Source: Tolypeutes matacus (lineage: Eukaryota > Chordata > Mammalia > Cingulata > Chlamyphoridae). Taken from it: DNA of 64,000 bases. A model generated the notes under the pieces. It saw only the letters and a program-made list of their open reading frames with translations, was not told where the DNA came from and did not search any database. The stretch covers positions 498,735-562,734 of the forward strand of contig JAKSZT010000092.1 in NCBI GenBank assembly GCA_026826555.1. The letters run 5' to 3'. Made by a program: the position numbers and the translations under genes. This document shows, one piece after another, positions 49,781 to 61,600 of the stretch (positions are counted from its first letter, which is position 1; each line of letters starts with the position of its first letter).

Positions 49781-50108
49781 ATTGTCCACTTTTTAAATGG
49801 GTTGTTTGTCTTTTTATTTTTGAGGTGTAGGATTTCTTTATATATGCTGGATATTAGTCTCCTATCAAATATATGGTTACCAAATAATTTCTCCCATTGG
49901 GTAGGCTGTCTTTTCACTTTCTTGACAAACTTTTTTGAGGTGCAAAAGGTTTTAATTTTGAGGATTTCACATTTATGTATTTTTTCTTTCACTGCTCATG
50001 CTTTGGGTGTGAAGTTCATGAAGCCATTTCCTATTACAAGGTCCTGTAGATGCTTCCCTACATTATCTTCCAAGGTCTTTATGGTCTTGGCTCTTAATTT
50101 AGATCTTT

Positions 50109-50284
50109 TTTTTTTTAAAGTTTTATTTATTTATTCATTTATCCCCCCCTTGCTGCTTGTGCTCGCTGGGTCAGCTATCCACGCCGTGCGGGCGGGCTTG
50201 CCTTCACCAGGAGGCCCCGGGAACCGAACCCAGGGCCTCCCATATGGTAAACGGGAGCCCTACTGATTGAGCCACAGTCACTCC
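50109..50284 (-). mobile_element. tRNA-derived SINE (DAS-like, AAGCGGCTGTGG type)
   Basis: Reversed copy: T-rich tail at 50106-50140, then GTTTATTTATTTATTC.., CAGCTATCCACGCCGTGCGG, GGGAACCGAACCCAGGG (B box), ending GAGCCACAGTCACTCCC. The 16-bp repeat CTTAATTTAGATCTTT flanks it exactly (50093-50108 and 50285-50300), which implies a recent insertion. Confidence 0.93.
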
Positions 50285-53239
50285 CTTAATTTAGATCTTT
50301 GATCCATCTTGAGTTGGTTTTTGTGTAAGGTGTGAGATGGTGTTCCTTTATCATTTTTTTGGGTATGGATATCCAATTCTCCAAGAATCATTTGTTGAAG
50401 AGGCCATTCTCTCCCAGTTGAATGGGCTTGGTGGTCTTGTAAAATATCAGATGACTGCAAATGTGAGGATCTATATCAGAACTCTCCACTCTGTTCCATT
50501 GGTCAGTATGTCTATCCTTGTGCCAATGCCATGCAGTTTTGACCACTGTAGCTTTGTAGTATGTTTTAAAGTCAGAAAGTGTGATTCCTCCAATTTCATT
50601 TTTCTTTTTCAATATGTCTTTGGCTATTTGGGGCCTCTTGCCCCAAATTTCATAGTTTTTTTTTTCCAATTCAGTAAAATAATGCTGAGTCGATTTTTAT
50701 TGGGATTGCATTAAGTCTGTATATTACTTTGGGGAGGATAGACATCTTAGTGATATTTAGTCTTCCTATCCAGGAACAGGGAATATTCTTTCGTTTATTT
50801 AAGTTTCCTTTGACAGTGCTGTGTAGTTTTCTGTGTATGACTTTTACATCTGTAGTTAAATTTATTCCTAGGTATTTGATTTTTTTAGTTACTATTGTAA
50901 AGGGTATTTTTTTCTTGGTTTCCTCCTCAGATTGCTCCTTATTGGTGTACAGAAATGCTACTGATTTTTGTGCATTGATCTAAACCTGTGACTTTACTGA
51001 ACCCATTTATAAGTTCTAGAAGCTTTGTTGTAGATTTCTCAGGGCTTTCTAAGTATAAGATCATGTCATCTGCAAATAGTGAAATTTTCACTTCTTCCTT
51101 CCCAATTTGGATGCCTTTTATATCTTCTTCTTGCCTCAGTGTTTGAGCAAGTACTTCTAAGACAATGTTAAATAGGAGCAATGATAATTGGCATCCTTGT
51201 CTTATTCCCGATCTTAGATGGAAAGTTTTTTGGATTTCAACATTGTATATGATATTAGCTGTGGGTTTTTCATATATACCCTTTATCATGTTGAGGAAGT
51301 TTCCTTTTATTCCTATCCCTTGCAGTGTTTTTATCAAGAAAGGGTGCTGTATTTTGTCGAATGCTTTTTCTGCATCTATAGAGATAATCATGTGATATTT
51401 TTTCTTTCAATCTATTTATGTGGTGTATTGCATTGATTGCTATTCTTATGTTAAACCATCCTTGCATAACCAGGATGAAACCCACTTGGTCATGGTGCAT
51501 AATTCATTTGATGTGTTGTTGAATATAATTAGCAAGTATTTTGTTGAGCATTTTAGCATCTAGGTTCATTAGAAAGATTGGTCTGTAATTTTCCTTTCCT
51601 GTGGCTTCTTTGTTTGTCTTTGGTATTAGGGTAATGTTGGCATTATAAAATGAGTTAGGCAATGTTTCTTCTATTTCTATTTTTGAAGGGTTTAAGCAGG
51701 ATTGGTGTAAGTTCCTTCTGTAATGTTTGGTAGATGCCACCTGTGAAGCTGTCTGTTCCTGGGCTCTTCTTAGTTGGGAGGTTTTTGATGACTGATTCTA
51801 TCTCTTTACTTGTGATTGATCTGTTGAGTTCATCAATTTCTTCTTTTGTCAATGTAGGCTGCTGGTGTGTATCTAGGAATCTGTCGATTCCTCTAAATTA
51901 TCCATTTTGTTGGCATATAATTTTTCAAAGTATCCTCTTATGATAGTCTATTTCTGTGGGGTCAGTGGTGATATTCCCTTCCTCTTTTTTCTATTTTTGT
52001 TGTTGTTGTTGTTGTTAGTCTGGCTAAGGGTTTGTCAATTTATTGATCTTCTCAAAGAGCCAGCTTTTGGTTTTATTTTTTCTAGTGCATTCTTATTTTC
52101 AATTTCATTTACTTCTGTTCTAATCTTTGTCATTTCCTTCTTTCTACTTCCTTTAGGGTTAGTTTTTTGTTGTTTTTCTAATTCCTCCAGGTGTGCAGTT
52201 AGGTCTTCAATATTAGCTTTTTCTTCTTTTTTTAATATAGACATTTATGGCTATGAATTTTCCTCTAATTACAGCTTTGGTTGCATCCCATAGGTTTTTA
52301 TATGTTGTGTTGTCATTTTCATTCATTTCAAGATAGTTACTGATTTCTTTTGAAATTTCCTTCTTAACCCACTGTTTGTCTAAGAATGTGTTGTTTAATT
52401 TCCATATCTTTGTGCCTAATCTGGTTCTTTGGTCCTTACTGATTTCCATCTATATTCCATTGTGGTCAAATAAGTTACTTTGCATAATTTCAATCTTTCT
52501 GAGTTCATTGAGGATTTTTCTGTGACCTCACATGTGGTCTATCTTGGAGAATGATCCTTGTGCACTCGAGAAGAATGTATACCCCACTGTGTTTGGGTTT
52601 AGTTTTCTGTAAAATGGCTATTAGGTCCAGATCCTCTAATGTATTATTCAAGGTCTTTGTTCCTTTATTGTTCTCTGTCACGATGTTCTGTCTAATGGTG
52701 ATAAATGTATATTAAAGTCCCCCACTATAATTGTAGAGACATCTATTTCTCCACTTAGTTTTTCCAGTGTTTGCCTCATGTATTTTGAGGTTCCCTGGTT
52801 AAGTGCATAAATGTTTACTATTGTTCTTTCATCTTAGAAGATTACCCCTTTTATAATATATAGTGTCCATCTTTGTCTCTTACAATAGTTTTGCATTTAA
52901 AGTCTATTTTGTCTGATATAAATATAGCTACTCCTACACTTTTTTTGTTACTGTTTGCATGTTAAATGTATTCCAACCATTCACTTTCAGCCTCCTTGCA
53001 TCCCTGGGTCTAAGGTGAGTTTCTTGCAGACAGCATATAAATGGGTCATATTTCCTTATCCATCCTGTCAATCTATGTCTCTTGTTTGGAGAGATTAATC
53101 CATCAACACTCAATGTTATTACTGTCAAGGAAATACTTACATTAGTCATATTATCTTTAGGTTCATGTATACTATATGTTGTTTTTATTTCTCTTTTTCT
53201 CTTTTTAGTTATTCTTATACTCTCCTCCAACTCTCTCTC

Positions 53240-54190
53240 TCTCTCCTGTTTTTTACTTTCAACCTGTAGAACTCTTTTTTTTATTTCTTGAAGGGCAAGT
53301 TTCTTATTGACAAACTCTCTTAATTTTTGTTTACCTGTGAATATTTTGAACTCTCCCTAATTTTTGAATGCCAGTGTTGCTGGATAGAGAATTCTTGACT
53401 GGAATTTTTTTTTCTTTTAGCACCTTAACTATGTCATACCACTGCATTCTTGCCTCCATGATTTCAGATGAGAATTAGCAATTAATCTTATCAAGAGTCC
53501 CTTGTATGTGATGGTTCTCTTTTCCCTTGCTGCCTTCAGTATTTTCTCTTTGTCTTGAGCATTGGACATTTTGACAAGCATATGTCTTGGAGTAAGCCTG
53601 TTGGGATTTATACTGTTTGGGGCATGCTGCACTTCCTGGATATGTACATCCATCTCCCTCAATAAGGTTGGGAAGTTTTCAGCCATTATTTCCTCCTCTT
53701 CTTTTCCCTTTCCCTCCTCTTCTCCTTCTGGGATACCTATAATGCATATGTTTGTGCATTTTGTGTTGTCGTTCAAATCCCTAAGACCCTGCTGGATTTT
53801 TTCTATCTTTTTATCTATCTGGTCTATATCTGTTTGATTTCAGAAGTACTGTCTTTCACATCGTTAATTCTTTCCTCTGCCTGTTCACTTCTGCTGTTAT
53901 ATGTTTCCAGTGTCTTTCCTGATTTTTTGGATTGTTCCATTCATCACCATCATATCTGTTATCTTTTTACGTATGTTTACAATTTCTTCAGTTTGTTCTC
54001 CCAGTGTCTTCCTAATATCTTTAATCTCTTCCTTCACTCCATTAAGTTGGTCCATGATATTTGTTTGGACAGCTTTGATTAATTGTTCAATGTTCTGCAT
54101 CTCGTCCTGGTTTTTGGTTTGTCCATTGGGGTGGGCCATGTCTTCCTGTTTCTTGGTATGGTTTGAAATTTTTTGCTGCTGTCGGGTCAT
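53240..54190 (-). pseudogene. L1 copy 2 ORF1, broken
   Basis: It starts at the ATG at 54190 (MTRQQQKISNHTKKQEDMAH) with the coiled-coil part to 53897 (EEIKDIRKTLGEQTEEIVNI). The RRM follows at 53429-53776 (GIPEGEEEGKGKEEEEIMAE, KMSNAQDKEKILKAAREKR) and the C-terminal domain to about 53240. A frameshift lies between the two halves. L1 ORF1 proteins are about 340 residues, consistent with this span. Confidence 0.88.
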
Positions 54191-55181
54191 CTTTTTATCT
54201 TGATGGGTTTATTCAGTTGGTTAGCTTCTCTCTCCACTCTAGAGTTTTATTTAGCTGCTGTTTTTTTTTGTGTGTGTTGTTAAGTTTTCTCTTTGACACC
54301 TTGTTCTTCCTGTTCTATTTCCTTGCTGTTTTCTATGTTCCCTTGAAAGAAAAAGATTAGGGCCAGAGAAAGTAAAAGAGATAAGAAAAGAAAAGTATAC
54401 TAGATTAATAGTAGTAAAAGTTAGAGAAGGAAACATATAAGACTTAGGAAAATGAATATTTAATTCATGTAAGCAGTGTAGAGTAATAGGAATAAAAATG
54501 CGGAGTACCTACAATGGAATGGGAAACTGAATAAAGAAAAATATATAGAATGAATTAAAAGACCAGAATGATGAAGAGAGAGGGAGAGAGAAAAGAAAGG
54601 ACAAAAAGAAAAAAGTTAATAAAAGAAAGAAAACAGAATAGATGAAATAGAAATAAAAACCAGAAAATTGAGGACTAAATAAGGACAGGTAGACTGTAAG
54701 AACAACAACAGAAGATAGGAAGATGAAGGAAGGAAAAGAGATAGCATTGGTAGACAAAATCAGTATACCAAGAAAAGGGGAATTCAAGGAAGAGGAAACA
54801 TAGCAAACAAAAAACAAGCTAGAGCATCTAATTAAAGGGAAAAAAAAGTGGGAGGAAATTGGAAAGAAAACAAAAACAAACAAACAAACAAAACCACACA
54901 AGGAAGCAGTCAAACAAAAACTTAGGAAGAGCAACCTTCTCTCTTAAGCCCCTGTGGAACTTCTCAGGCTGCTGGTGTTCATCAGTCATTTACCCTGCAG
55001 CCTTCCCTCTGCAGGTTTTGAAGTGCGTTTTAGCAAGTAAACCAAGTTAATATTTTAAAGTAAGTAATCTTCTTTTAGAAAAAATAAGAGACCCAAGAGA
55101 AGCTAATAGAAAAATAATGTCTATGTTTTCCCTGTCCTAAAGTATCAGCTGGATGTTTGATATCCTGGTGGATCACTACAC

Positions 55182-55257
55182 TAAGAGGAGTCGGGACTTG
55201 AACTAGGGACCTCATATATTCAAGGCAGAAACTCTTGCGCTGAGCTATACTCTCTCA
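55182..55257 (-). repeat. tRNA-like segment in the L1 5' UTR
   Basis: On the minus strand 76 bases resemble a tRNA or tRNA-derived SINE head: TATAGCTCAGCGCAAGAG (A box) and, 38 bases on, TAGTTCAAGTCCCGACTCC (B box), within near-complementary GAGAGAG / CTCCTCT ends. The T-arm stem pairs poorly, so it is not a working tRNA gene. It is in the sense direction of the L1. L1 copy 1 lacks it at the corresponding place. Confidence 0.45.
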
Positions 55258-55550
55258 TTGGGTCAATTAGCTCTTCAGAAAGCTGTCCAGTCACTTTCCC
55301 TCAGGCAGGTTTGACTCTCCCAGGACAGCAGAACACAACAGGCTGTGTGAGCAGATCCCCCTTCACCTCTCCTGGTCAGGTTGAGTTCCCTTTTGAAATT
55401 CAAGTGGGACCCTGGTGACTGAATTCACCACAGAGAAATGACTCTCAACCCTCTTCCAGACCACGCCCTTCTCCTAGGGGACCCTAAATAGGCACTTAGA
55501 AGCTTATTAAGTGCTTCCTACTGCCCGCCTCCCTTAGGGGAGATGAAATT

Positions 55551-55922
55551 TTGATCGTTTTCTGCACAGGACTAATCAATTGCCAGACTCCACTCTCTTC
55601 CAGGCCAAGTTTCTCTATCCCAGGGTGGTTTGGAAAATCAGCCTGCCTCAGCAGATTCACCTTTCCCCTCTGCCTGGTGCCACCTCGAGCTGGCTGGTAT
55701 GCTCCCCAAAGCTTAAAGGGGGTCCAGGCAACCAAACCCACAGAAAGGAAACCCCTCTTCATCCTTCACCAGGACCCTCCCACTCTTGGAGAATTCTCCC
55801 TCTCTCTGGGTGGCTGGCAGAGGTCAGGGCTCAGGGCTCACAGAAGCTTTGCCTTGAGAGTGGGGCTTAGCCGTCCCACAGTTTCTAGCCTCGGGGGCAA
55901 GAAACTCAGGGTTTTACCTTGA
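55551..55922 (+). other. Antisense ORF over the L1 copy 2 monomer (123 codons)
   Basis: Counterpart of 39549-40118, with the same frame and recognisable protein similarity over about 50 residues (LVPPRAGWYAPQSLKGVQA, TERKPLFILHQDPPTLGEF). See the finding for what this could mean. There is no evidence of expression. Confidence 0.35.
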
Positions 55923-55945
55923 GCAATTTATCTCTTTGTCCAGCC

Positions 55946-56528
55946 CTGTAGCAGTTTGATATTATTGATGAATTCCAAAAAGAAATATTGGATTATGTTT
56001 GTAAACTGGTCTTTTCCTCTGCGCATGTTAGAGTGCATTGGATTCAGAGTTCTACTTTTACTTGACTAAATAATGATTAAGGTTTTGATTGGGCCACATC
56101 AGTAGTATGTTGAGTCCCCGCCCCTTGGTGGGTGGGGACTGAGAGAAACTGTACTGCAGAGAAGGAAGTTTGGAGTTTTAATGCTGGTGCCTGGGGAAGT
56201 AAGCACATGAGGAAGGAGAGAAGGCCCCGGGAAAAGAGGCAAGCCATTCACCTGATAGTCTACAGCTGGCCTTGTGAAGAGAAGCAAGCCTGAGCCTGAG
56301 GAGAAGTAAGCCCCAGGAAGAGAGGAATCCAGGAAGCCTGAACCCTTGACAGATATTGGCAGGCAGATATTGGCAGCCATCTTGCTCCAACATGTGGCAA
56401 CAAACTTTGGTGAGGGAAGTAACTTATGCTTTATGGCCTCATAACTGTAAGCTTCTACCCCAAATAAATACCCTTTTATAAATGCCAACAGATTTCTGAT
56501 AATTTGCATCAGCACCCTCTTGGCTGAC
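55946..56528 (+). mobile_element. LTR-like element inserted in the L1 copy 2 5' UTR
   Basis: Starts TGTAGCAGTTTGATATTATT and ends CATCAGCACCCTCTTGGCTG with ACTAA. It contains CCCAAATAAATACCCTTTTA (AATAAA signal) about 60 bases from the end, as in a retroviral LTR. L1 copy 1 lacks it. Flanking CTTTGTCCAG / CTTTCTCCAG could be a target-site trace or L1 sequence. Class not assigned. Confidence 0.5.
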
Positions 56529-56682
56529 TAATTTAAGCTTTCTCCAGATTGATGCCCTGAAGCCTTCTGCTCTGTGGGTTCCCAAAAAGCTCACTCAGGT
56601 AGGATCTTGCCCCCACTCAGCTGTTTTTTTGTGAGAGAGATGGTAAATGCACACTTAAACCAATGTCATCTTCTGTTTATTC

Positions 56683-58648
56683 AACAAAATACTCTTAATC
56701 AACCAGGAGAAAAATTAGGAAATATCTTGAGGTGAATGAAAATGAAAATACAACATACCAAACATATGAGATTGTAGCAAAGTCAGTGTTGAGAGGGAAA
56801 CTGGTATCTCTAAATATTTGCTTTACAAAAGAAGAAAAACTTCCAATCAGAGACCTAACCTTTAAACTAGAAGAACCATAAAAAGAAGTGCAAACTAAAC
56901 CAAAAACTAGCAGAAGGAAGGACATAACAAAGATTAGATGGAGATTAATTAAATAGAAAATAAAAAGGCAATAAAGAGTATCAACAAAACCAAAAGTTCG
57001 TTCATTGAAAACATCAATATAATTGAGAAACCTTTAGCTGGACTGACAAAGAAAAAAGAGATGAATGCAAATAACTAGAATCAAAATGAAAAGGAGGGTA
57101 TTACTAGATACCCCATTAAAATAATAAGGCTTATAATTTGACATTATGAATAATTATACATCATTGAATTAGAAAACATAGACAAAGTAGACAAAATATT
57201 AGAAACACATAAACTACCTATATAGACTCAAGAAGAAATAGAAGATCTCAACAAAACCAGTACTGGTAAAGAGTTTGAATCAGTAATCAAAAACCTCACA
57301 ACAAAGAAAAGCCTAGAACTAGATGGCTTCACAGGGGAATTCTACCAAATATTCCAAAGACACTCAACTGCAATTCTGCTCAAAGTCATCCAAAAAGTTG
57401 AAATAGAGGTATCACTCCTTAATTCATTCTATGAGGCCAACATCACTCTCATACTAAACTCAGATAAAGATACCACATGAAAGGAAAACTACAGACCAAT
57501 ATCTTATGGATATAGATGCAAAAATCCTCAAGAAAATACTAGAAAACTGAATCTAACAGCATATTAAAAGAATCATACACCATGATCAAGTGGGATTTAT
57601 CCCTGGTATGCAAAGTTGGTTCAACATAAGAAAATTAATTAATGTAATACACCACATTAACAGAATGAAAGAGAAAAACAACATGATCATCTCAATTAAT
57701 ACAGATAGGGCATTTGAAAAAATATAGCATGCTTTCTTGACAAAATCACTGAGAACACTAAGAATAAAAAGAAACATCCTCAATGTGGTAAAGGGCATAT
57801 ATGAAAAGCCCACAACTAACATCCTACTTAATCATGATATACTGAAAGTTTTCCCTCTAAGGTCAGGAACAAGGCAAGGATGCCCATGGTCACCACTGTT
57901 ATTCACATTGTAATGGAAGTTCTTGCCAGAGTAATTAGACAAGAAAAAGAAATAAAAGGCATCCAAGTTGGAAAAGAACAAGTCAAACTTTCCCTATTTA
58001 TAGATGATGTGATCCTATATACAGAAAAATTTGAAAATCCACAAAAATTTCCTAGAGCTAATAAATGAATTCAGCAAAGTGGTGGGGTACTAGATCAACA
58101 CCAAAAAATCAATAGTGTTTCTATACACAAGCAATGAACAATTGGAAGAAGAAAAAAATTCCTTTCACTATAACAACTAAAAATTCAAATATCTATGAAT
58201 AAACCTAACCAAGGAAGTAAAAGACTTGTACACAGTAAACTACAAAACACTGCAGGGAAGCGGCTGTGGCTCAATCAGTAGGGCTCCCGTTTACCATATG
58301 GGAGGCCCCGGGTTCGGTTCCCAGGGCCTCCTGGTGGGGGCAGGCCCGCCCGCATGGCGTGGTTGGCTGACCTGGCAAGCACGGGCAGCAAGGGGGGGAT
58401 GAATGAATAAATAAATAGAATCTTTAAAAATAAAAAAATAATAATAAAAAAAAAAAAACACTGCAAAAAGAATTCAGGGATGACCTAAATAGGTGGAAGG
58501 ACATTCCATGTTCATGGATTGGAAGACAATTTATTGTTAAGATATCAATCCTCCTCACAGCAGTTTATAGATGCAATGCAATCCTAATCAAAATTGTTCC
58601 AACAACCTTATTTGCAGAAATAAAAAAGCCAATCATCCAATTTATATG
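56683..58648 (+). mobile_element. Outer LINE-1, ORF2 RT section
   Basis: Resumption of the outer L1 after copy 2: ACTCTTAATCAACCAGGAG follows the endonuclease end. Broken frames give linker and RT, including GGACTAGATGGCTTCAC-type 'LDGFTGEFYQ', [15 protein letters not shown] near 57560-57605, and 57880-58068 ([30 protein letters not shown] with Ile for Ala in FADD). It stops abruptly at about 58648 (KKPIIQFIWG), where another L1 begins. Confidence 0.82.
58255..58453 (+). mobile_element. tRNA-derived SINE (DAS-like, AAGCGGCTGTGG type)
   Basis: Head AAGCGGCTGTGGCTCAATCA, B box GGTTCGGTTCCCAGG, tail AATAAATAAATAGAATC and an A-run. The 11-bp repeat AAAACACTGCA flanks it (58244-58254 and 58454-58464). 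Interrupts the outer L1 RT. Confidence 0.93.
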
Positions 58649-61600
58649 GGGAGAACTTCCAGGGAAGATGTCAGAGTAGGAAGCTATAAGGTACACTCCT
58701 CCTCCAAATAACAGCTAGTGGACAGATAGAAACTGTCTGAAACAACAGTTCTGGGGTTCCAGATTCCAAGAAAGCACTGTACAGCATCCAGAAAAGAGAA
58801 GGATGGGAAGACTGAGAAGCTGTGGGGGGGGGGGGAAGTGAGTGAGTTTCTCTATGGCAGTAGCTGGTGAGCATCCCCCACTCTCAAGAGAAACAGCCTC
58901 AGCGATGGCCTTTGGCTGGCTGCTGTAAACAGAGAAGGATATGGAGGCCCTCCTCCCCTGGAATAGGGAAGTATGGCAGAGTGCCAAGCCTGGCTTCTGA
59001 TTGATGACTTTGGAGCAGTTGGTCCTGCTTGTGAATCACATTTCTCACCTTCATTGAACATGGTTCACCACAGACATTTTTTTTTTAATACTGCCCTCAT
59101 CAGGGATGGAGCCGGTGGAGGTTGAAAAAGCACCTTGTTAGGGCTGTAGGGAATAGTTTGTTAAAAAGTACTATATGCTGGGCAAGACAGTAATTCACAG
59201 CTTCAGAGAGCTGATCCAAAAAAAGGTTTTTTGCATCTTTCCTGACAATCTCCTCAGAGCCCTTTGGAACTGGTCTTGCCCCCTTTTTGAGCCCCTGGCC
59301 TTGTTTTAATCAGTTAAAGATGTACAATTCCAACTGTGGAGAATAAGTTGAACCAAGTGTCCAAGAACAGCCTTAACACAAAGCCAATCAACAATAAAAC
59401 CGTAGGCAAAAGAGAAAATGATCTTCAGAGTAAATGCATCAAGATAATCAGTTGCTTAGGCACCAGCAAAAAATTATAAACCATAATAAGACAGGAAGAT
59501 ATGTCCCAGTGAAACAAATAAATATAAAGTCAGAGGAGACAGAGAATTTGGAAAAACTAATTTAAAATGTTCAAACAATTTCCTAAATCAGTTCAAGAAG
59601 ATGAAGGAAAATATGGCTAAATGGATAAATGATATTAAAAAGACACTAGGTGAGCATAAAGAAGAATTTTAAAGCATACAAAAAAACTACAGAACTTATG
59701 GGAATGAAAGTCACAATAGATGGGATTAAAAATACGCTAGAGTCATACAGCATCAGATTTGAACACGCAGAAGAAAGGATCACCAAACTGGGAGGCAGGA
59801 CATCCAAAATCATACAGACAGCAGACAAGTAGAGAAAAGAATGGAAAAATTGAGCAGAGTCTCATTCATTCAGGGATTTGAATGACAGCATGAAGCAAAC
59901 AAATGTATGCACCATGGGTGTCCTGAAAGAAGAGAAAGGGAAAAGGAGCAGAAATATTTGAGAAAATAATGGCTGAAAATTTCCCAAATCTCTTATGCAA
60001 TAAATAAATATCCATACCCAAGAAGTGCAACATACTCCAAAAGAATAAAACCAGCTCAAGACACATAATAATCAGAATGTCAAATGCCAAAATGAAAAGA
60101 AAATTCTGAAAGCAAAAGAAAAGCAATTCATCACATATAAAGGATGTCTAATAAACCTAAATGCCAATATCACACAAGAAACTTTGGAGGCAAGAAGGCA
60201 GTGGTATGATATATTTAACTTACTGAAAGAGAAAAACAAACCACCAGCCAAGAATTCTTTATCTAACAAAATTGTCCTTAAAAATGAGGGAGTGTTTAAA
60301 ATATTCACAGAAAAACAGAAACCAAGATAGATTGTCAACAAGAGCCCCGCCCTACAAGAAATACTAAAGGGGATTCTGCAGGCTGAAAGGAAAAGATAGA
60401 AGAGAGAGGCTTGGAGGAGAGGATAGAAATGAAGATAATCAGAAAGGATAACTTAAAAAGTAAAAAGAGAAACAGAACTAAGATATGATTTATAAAAGCC
60501 AAAGGATAAAATGGTTCAAGTAAGTAATGCCTTTAGAGTAGTAACTTTGAATGTTAATGGATTAAACTCCTCAATCAAAAGACACAGATTGGCACAATGG
60601 ATAAGAAAAATATGATCTATCTATATACTGTTGACCAGAAACTCACCTCAGACCCAAGAACACAAATAGGTTGAATGTGAAAGGTTGGAAAATAATATTC
60701 CATGCAAACCATAACCAAAAGAGAGCTTGGGTAGCTATACTAATATCAGACAAAACAGACTTTAAATGCAAAACTTTTATAAAAGACAAAGAACATTATA
60801 TCTTAATAAAAGGGGCAATCCACCAAGAAGAAATAACAATCATAACTATTTATGTACCTAACAAGGCTACACCAAAATATTTGAGGCAAAACTGAACAAA
60901 ATACATCAAAATATTTGAGGCAAAACATTTGCAAAACTGAAGAGATAAATAGTTGTCTGTTCAAAAATAGTTGGAGACTTCAATACACCACTTTCATCAA
61001 TACATAGACCATCTAGACATAATATCAATAAGGAAACAGAGAACTTGTATAATATGACAAATGAACCAGTCCTAACAGACATACACAGAATGCAGCATGC
61101 CAAAACAGCAGGATATAGATTCTTGTCAAGTCCATATGGATCATTCTCCAGTATAGATCACATATTGGGTCACATAACAGGTCTCAATAAATTTTCAAAT
61201 ATTGAAATTATACAAAATACTTTCTCTGACCATAATGGAATGAGACTGGAAATCAATAACAGGCAGAGAAATGGAAAATTCACAAATATATGAAGGTTAA
61301 ATAACACACTCTTAAACAGTGAGTCAAAGAAGAAATTACAAGAGAAAGCACTACATGAGATATTTACTGATTTCACATGAAAACAGAACACAACATGTCA
61401 AAACTTATGAGATGCATCAAAGGCAATGCAGAGAATGAAATTTATAGCCCTAAATATCTACATTAAAAAAAGAAGAAAGAGCTAAAATCAAAGACATAAC
61501 TGCACTTCTGGAGGAATTAGAAGAACAGCAAATTAACCCCAAAGCAAACAGGAAAAAAAAATAGGAGAGCAGAAATAAATGAACTTGAGAACAAAAATTG

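Larger units (their letters stand above)
48911..53160 (-). pseudogene. L1 copy 2 ORF2, broken
   Basis: Minus-strand pieces in order: endonuclease start 52934-53230 (VITLSVDGLISPNKRHR, CCLQETHLRP), 52213-52449, 52035-52244, RT 51655-51852 ([18 protein letters not shown]) and 51504-51740, RT core 50939-51391 ([28 protein letters not shown], catalytic [12 protein letters not shown] intact), 50388-50669 ([20 protein letters not shown]) and the C-terminal end to 48911. A SINE and a retroposed mRNA end interrupt it. It is less decayed than the other ORF2 copies. Confidence 0.9.
45984..56682 (-). mobile_element. Full-length LINE-1 (copy 2) inserted in the outer L1
   Basis: Minus strand, about 10.7 kb with internal insertions. 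The 14-bp repeat AACAAAATA(T/C)TCTT flanks it (45970-45983 and 56683-56696). Order on its own strand: 5' UTR (56682-54195), ORF1 (54190 to about 53240), ORF2 (about 53155-48911), 3' UTR (48910-46000). It hosts a retroposed mRNA end, a SINE and an LTR-like element. RT motif FADD is intact but frames are broken. Confidence 0.9.
54195..56682 (-). promoter_or_regulatory. 5' UTR of L1 copy 2
   Basis: About 2.5 kb including an LTR-like insertion. It has an A/G-rich part next to ORF1 (54360-54900), a section matching 38810-38910 of copy 1, the tRNA-like segment, one 217-bp-type monomer at about 55618-55835, and the 5' end at about 56682 (CAGAAGATGACATTGG in sense). The antisense ORF 55551-55922 lies over the monomer. 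Confidence 0.7.

Noticed and set aside
48900..54190. Many 60-160 codon ORFs on both strands
   Set aside because: The minus-strand ones are pieces of L1 ORF1/ORF2; the plus-strand ones are their antisense shadows. None is a host gene.
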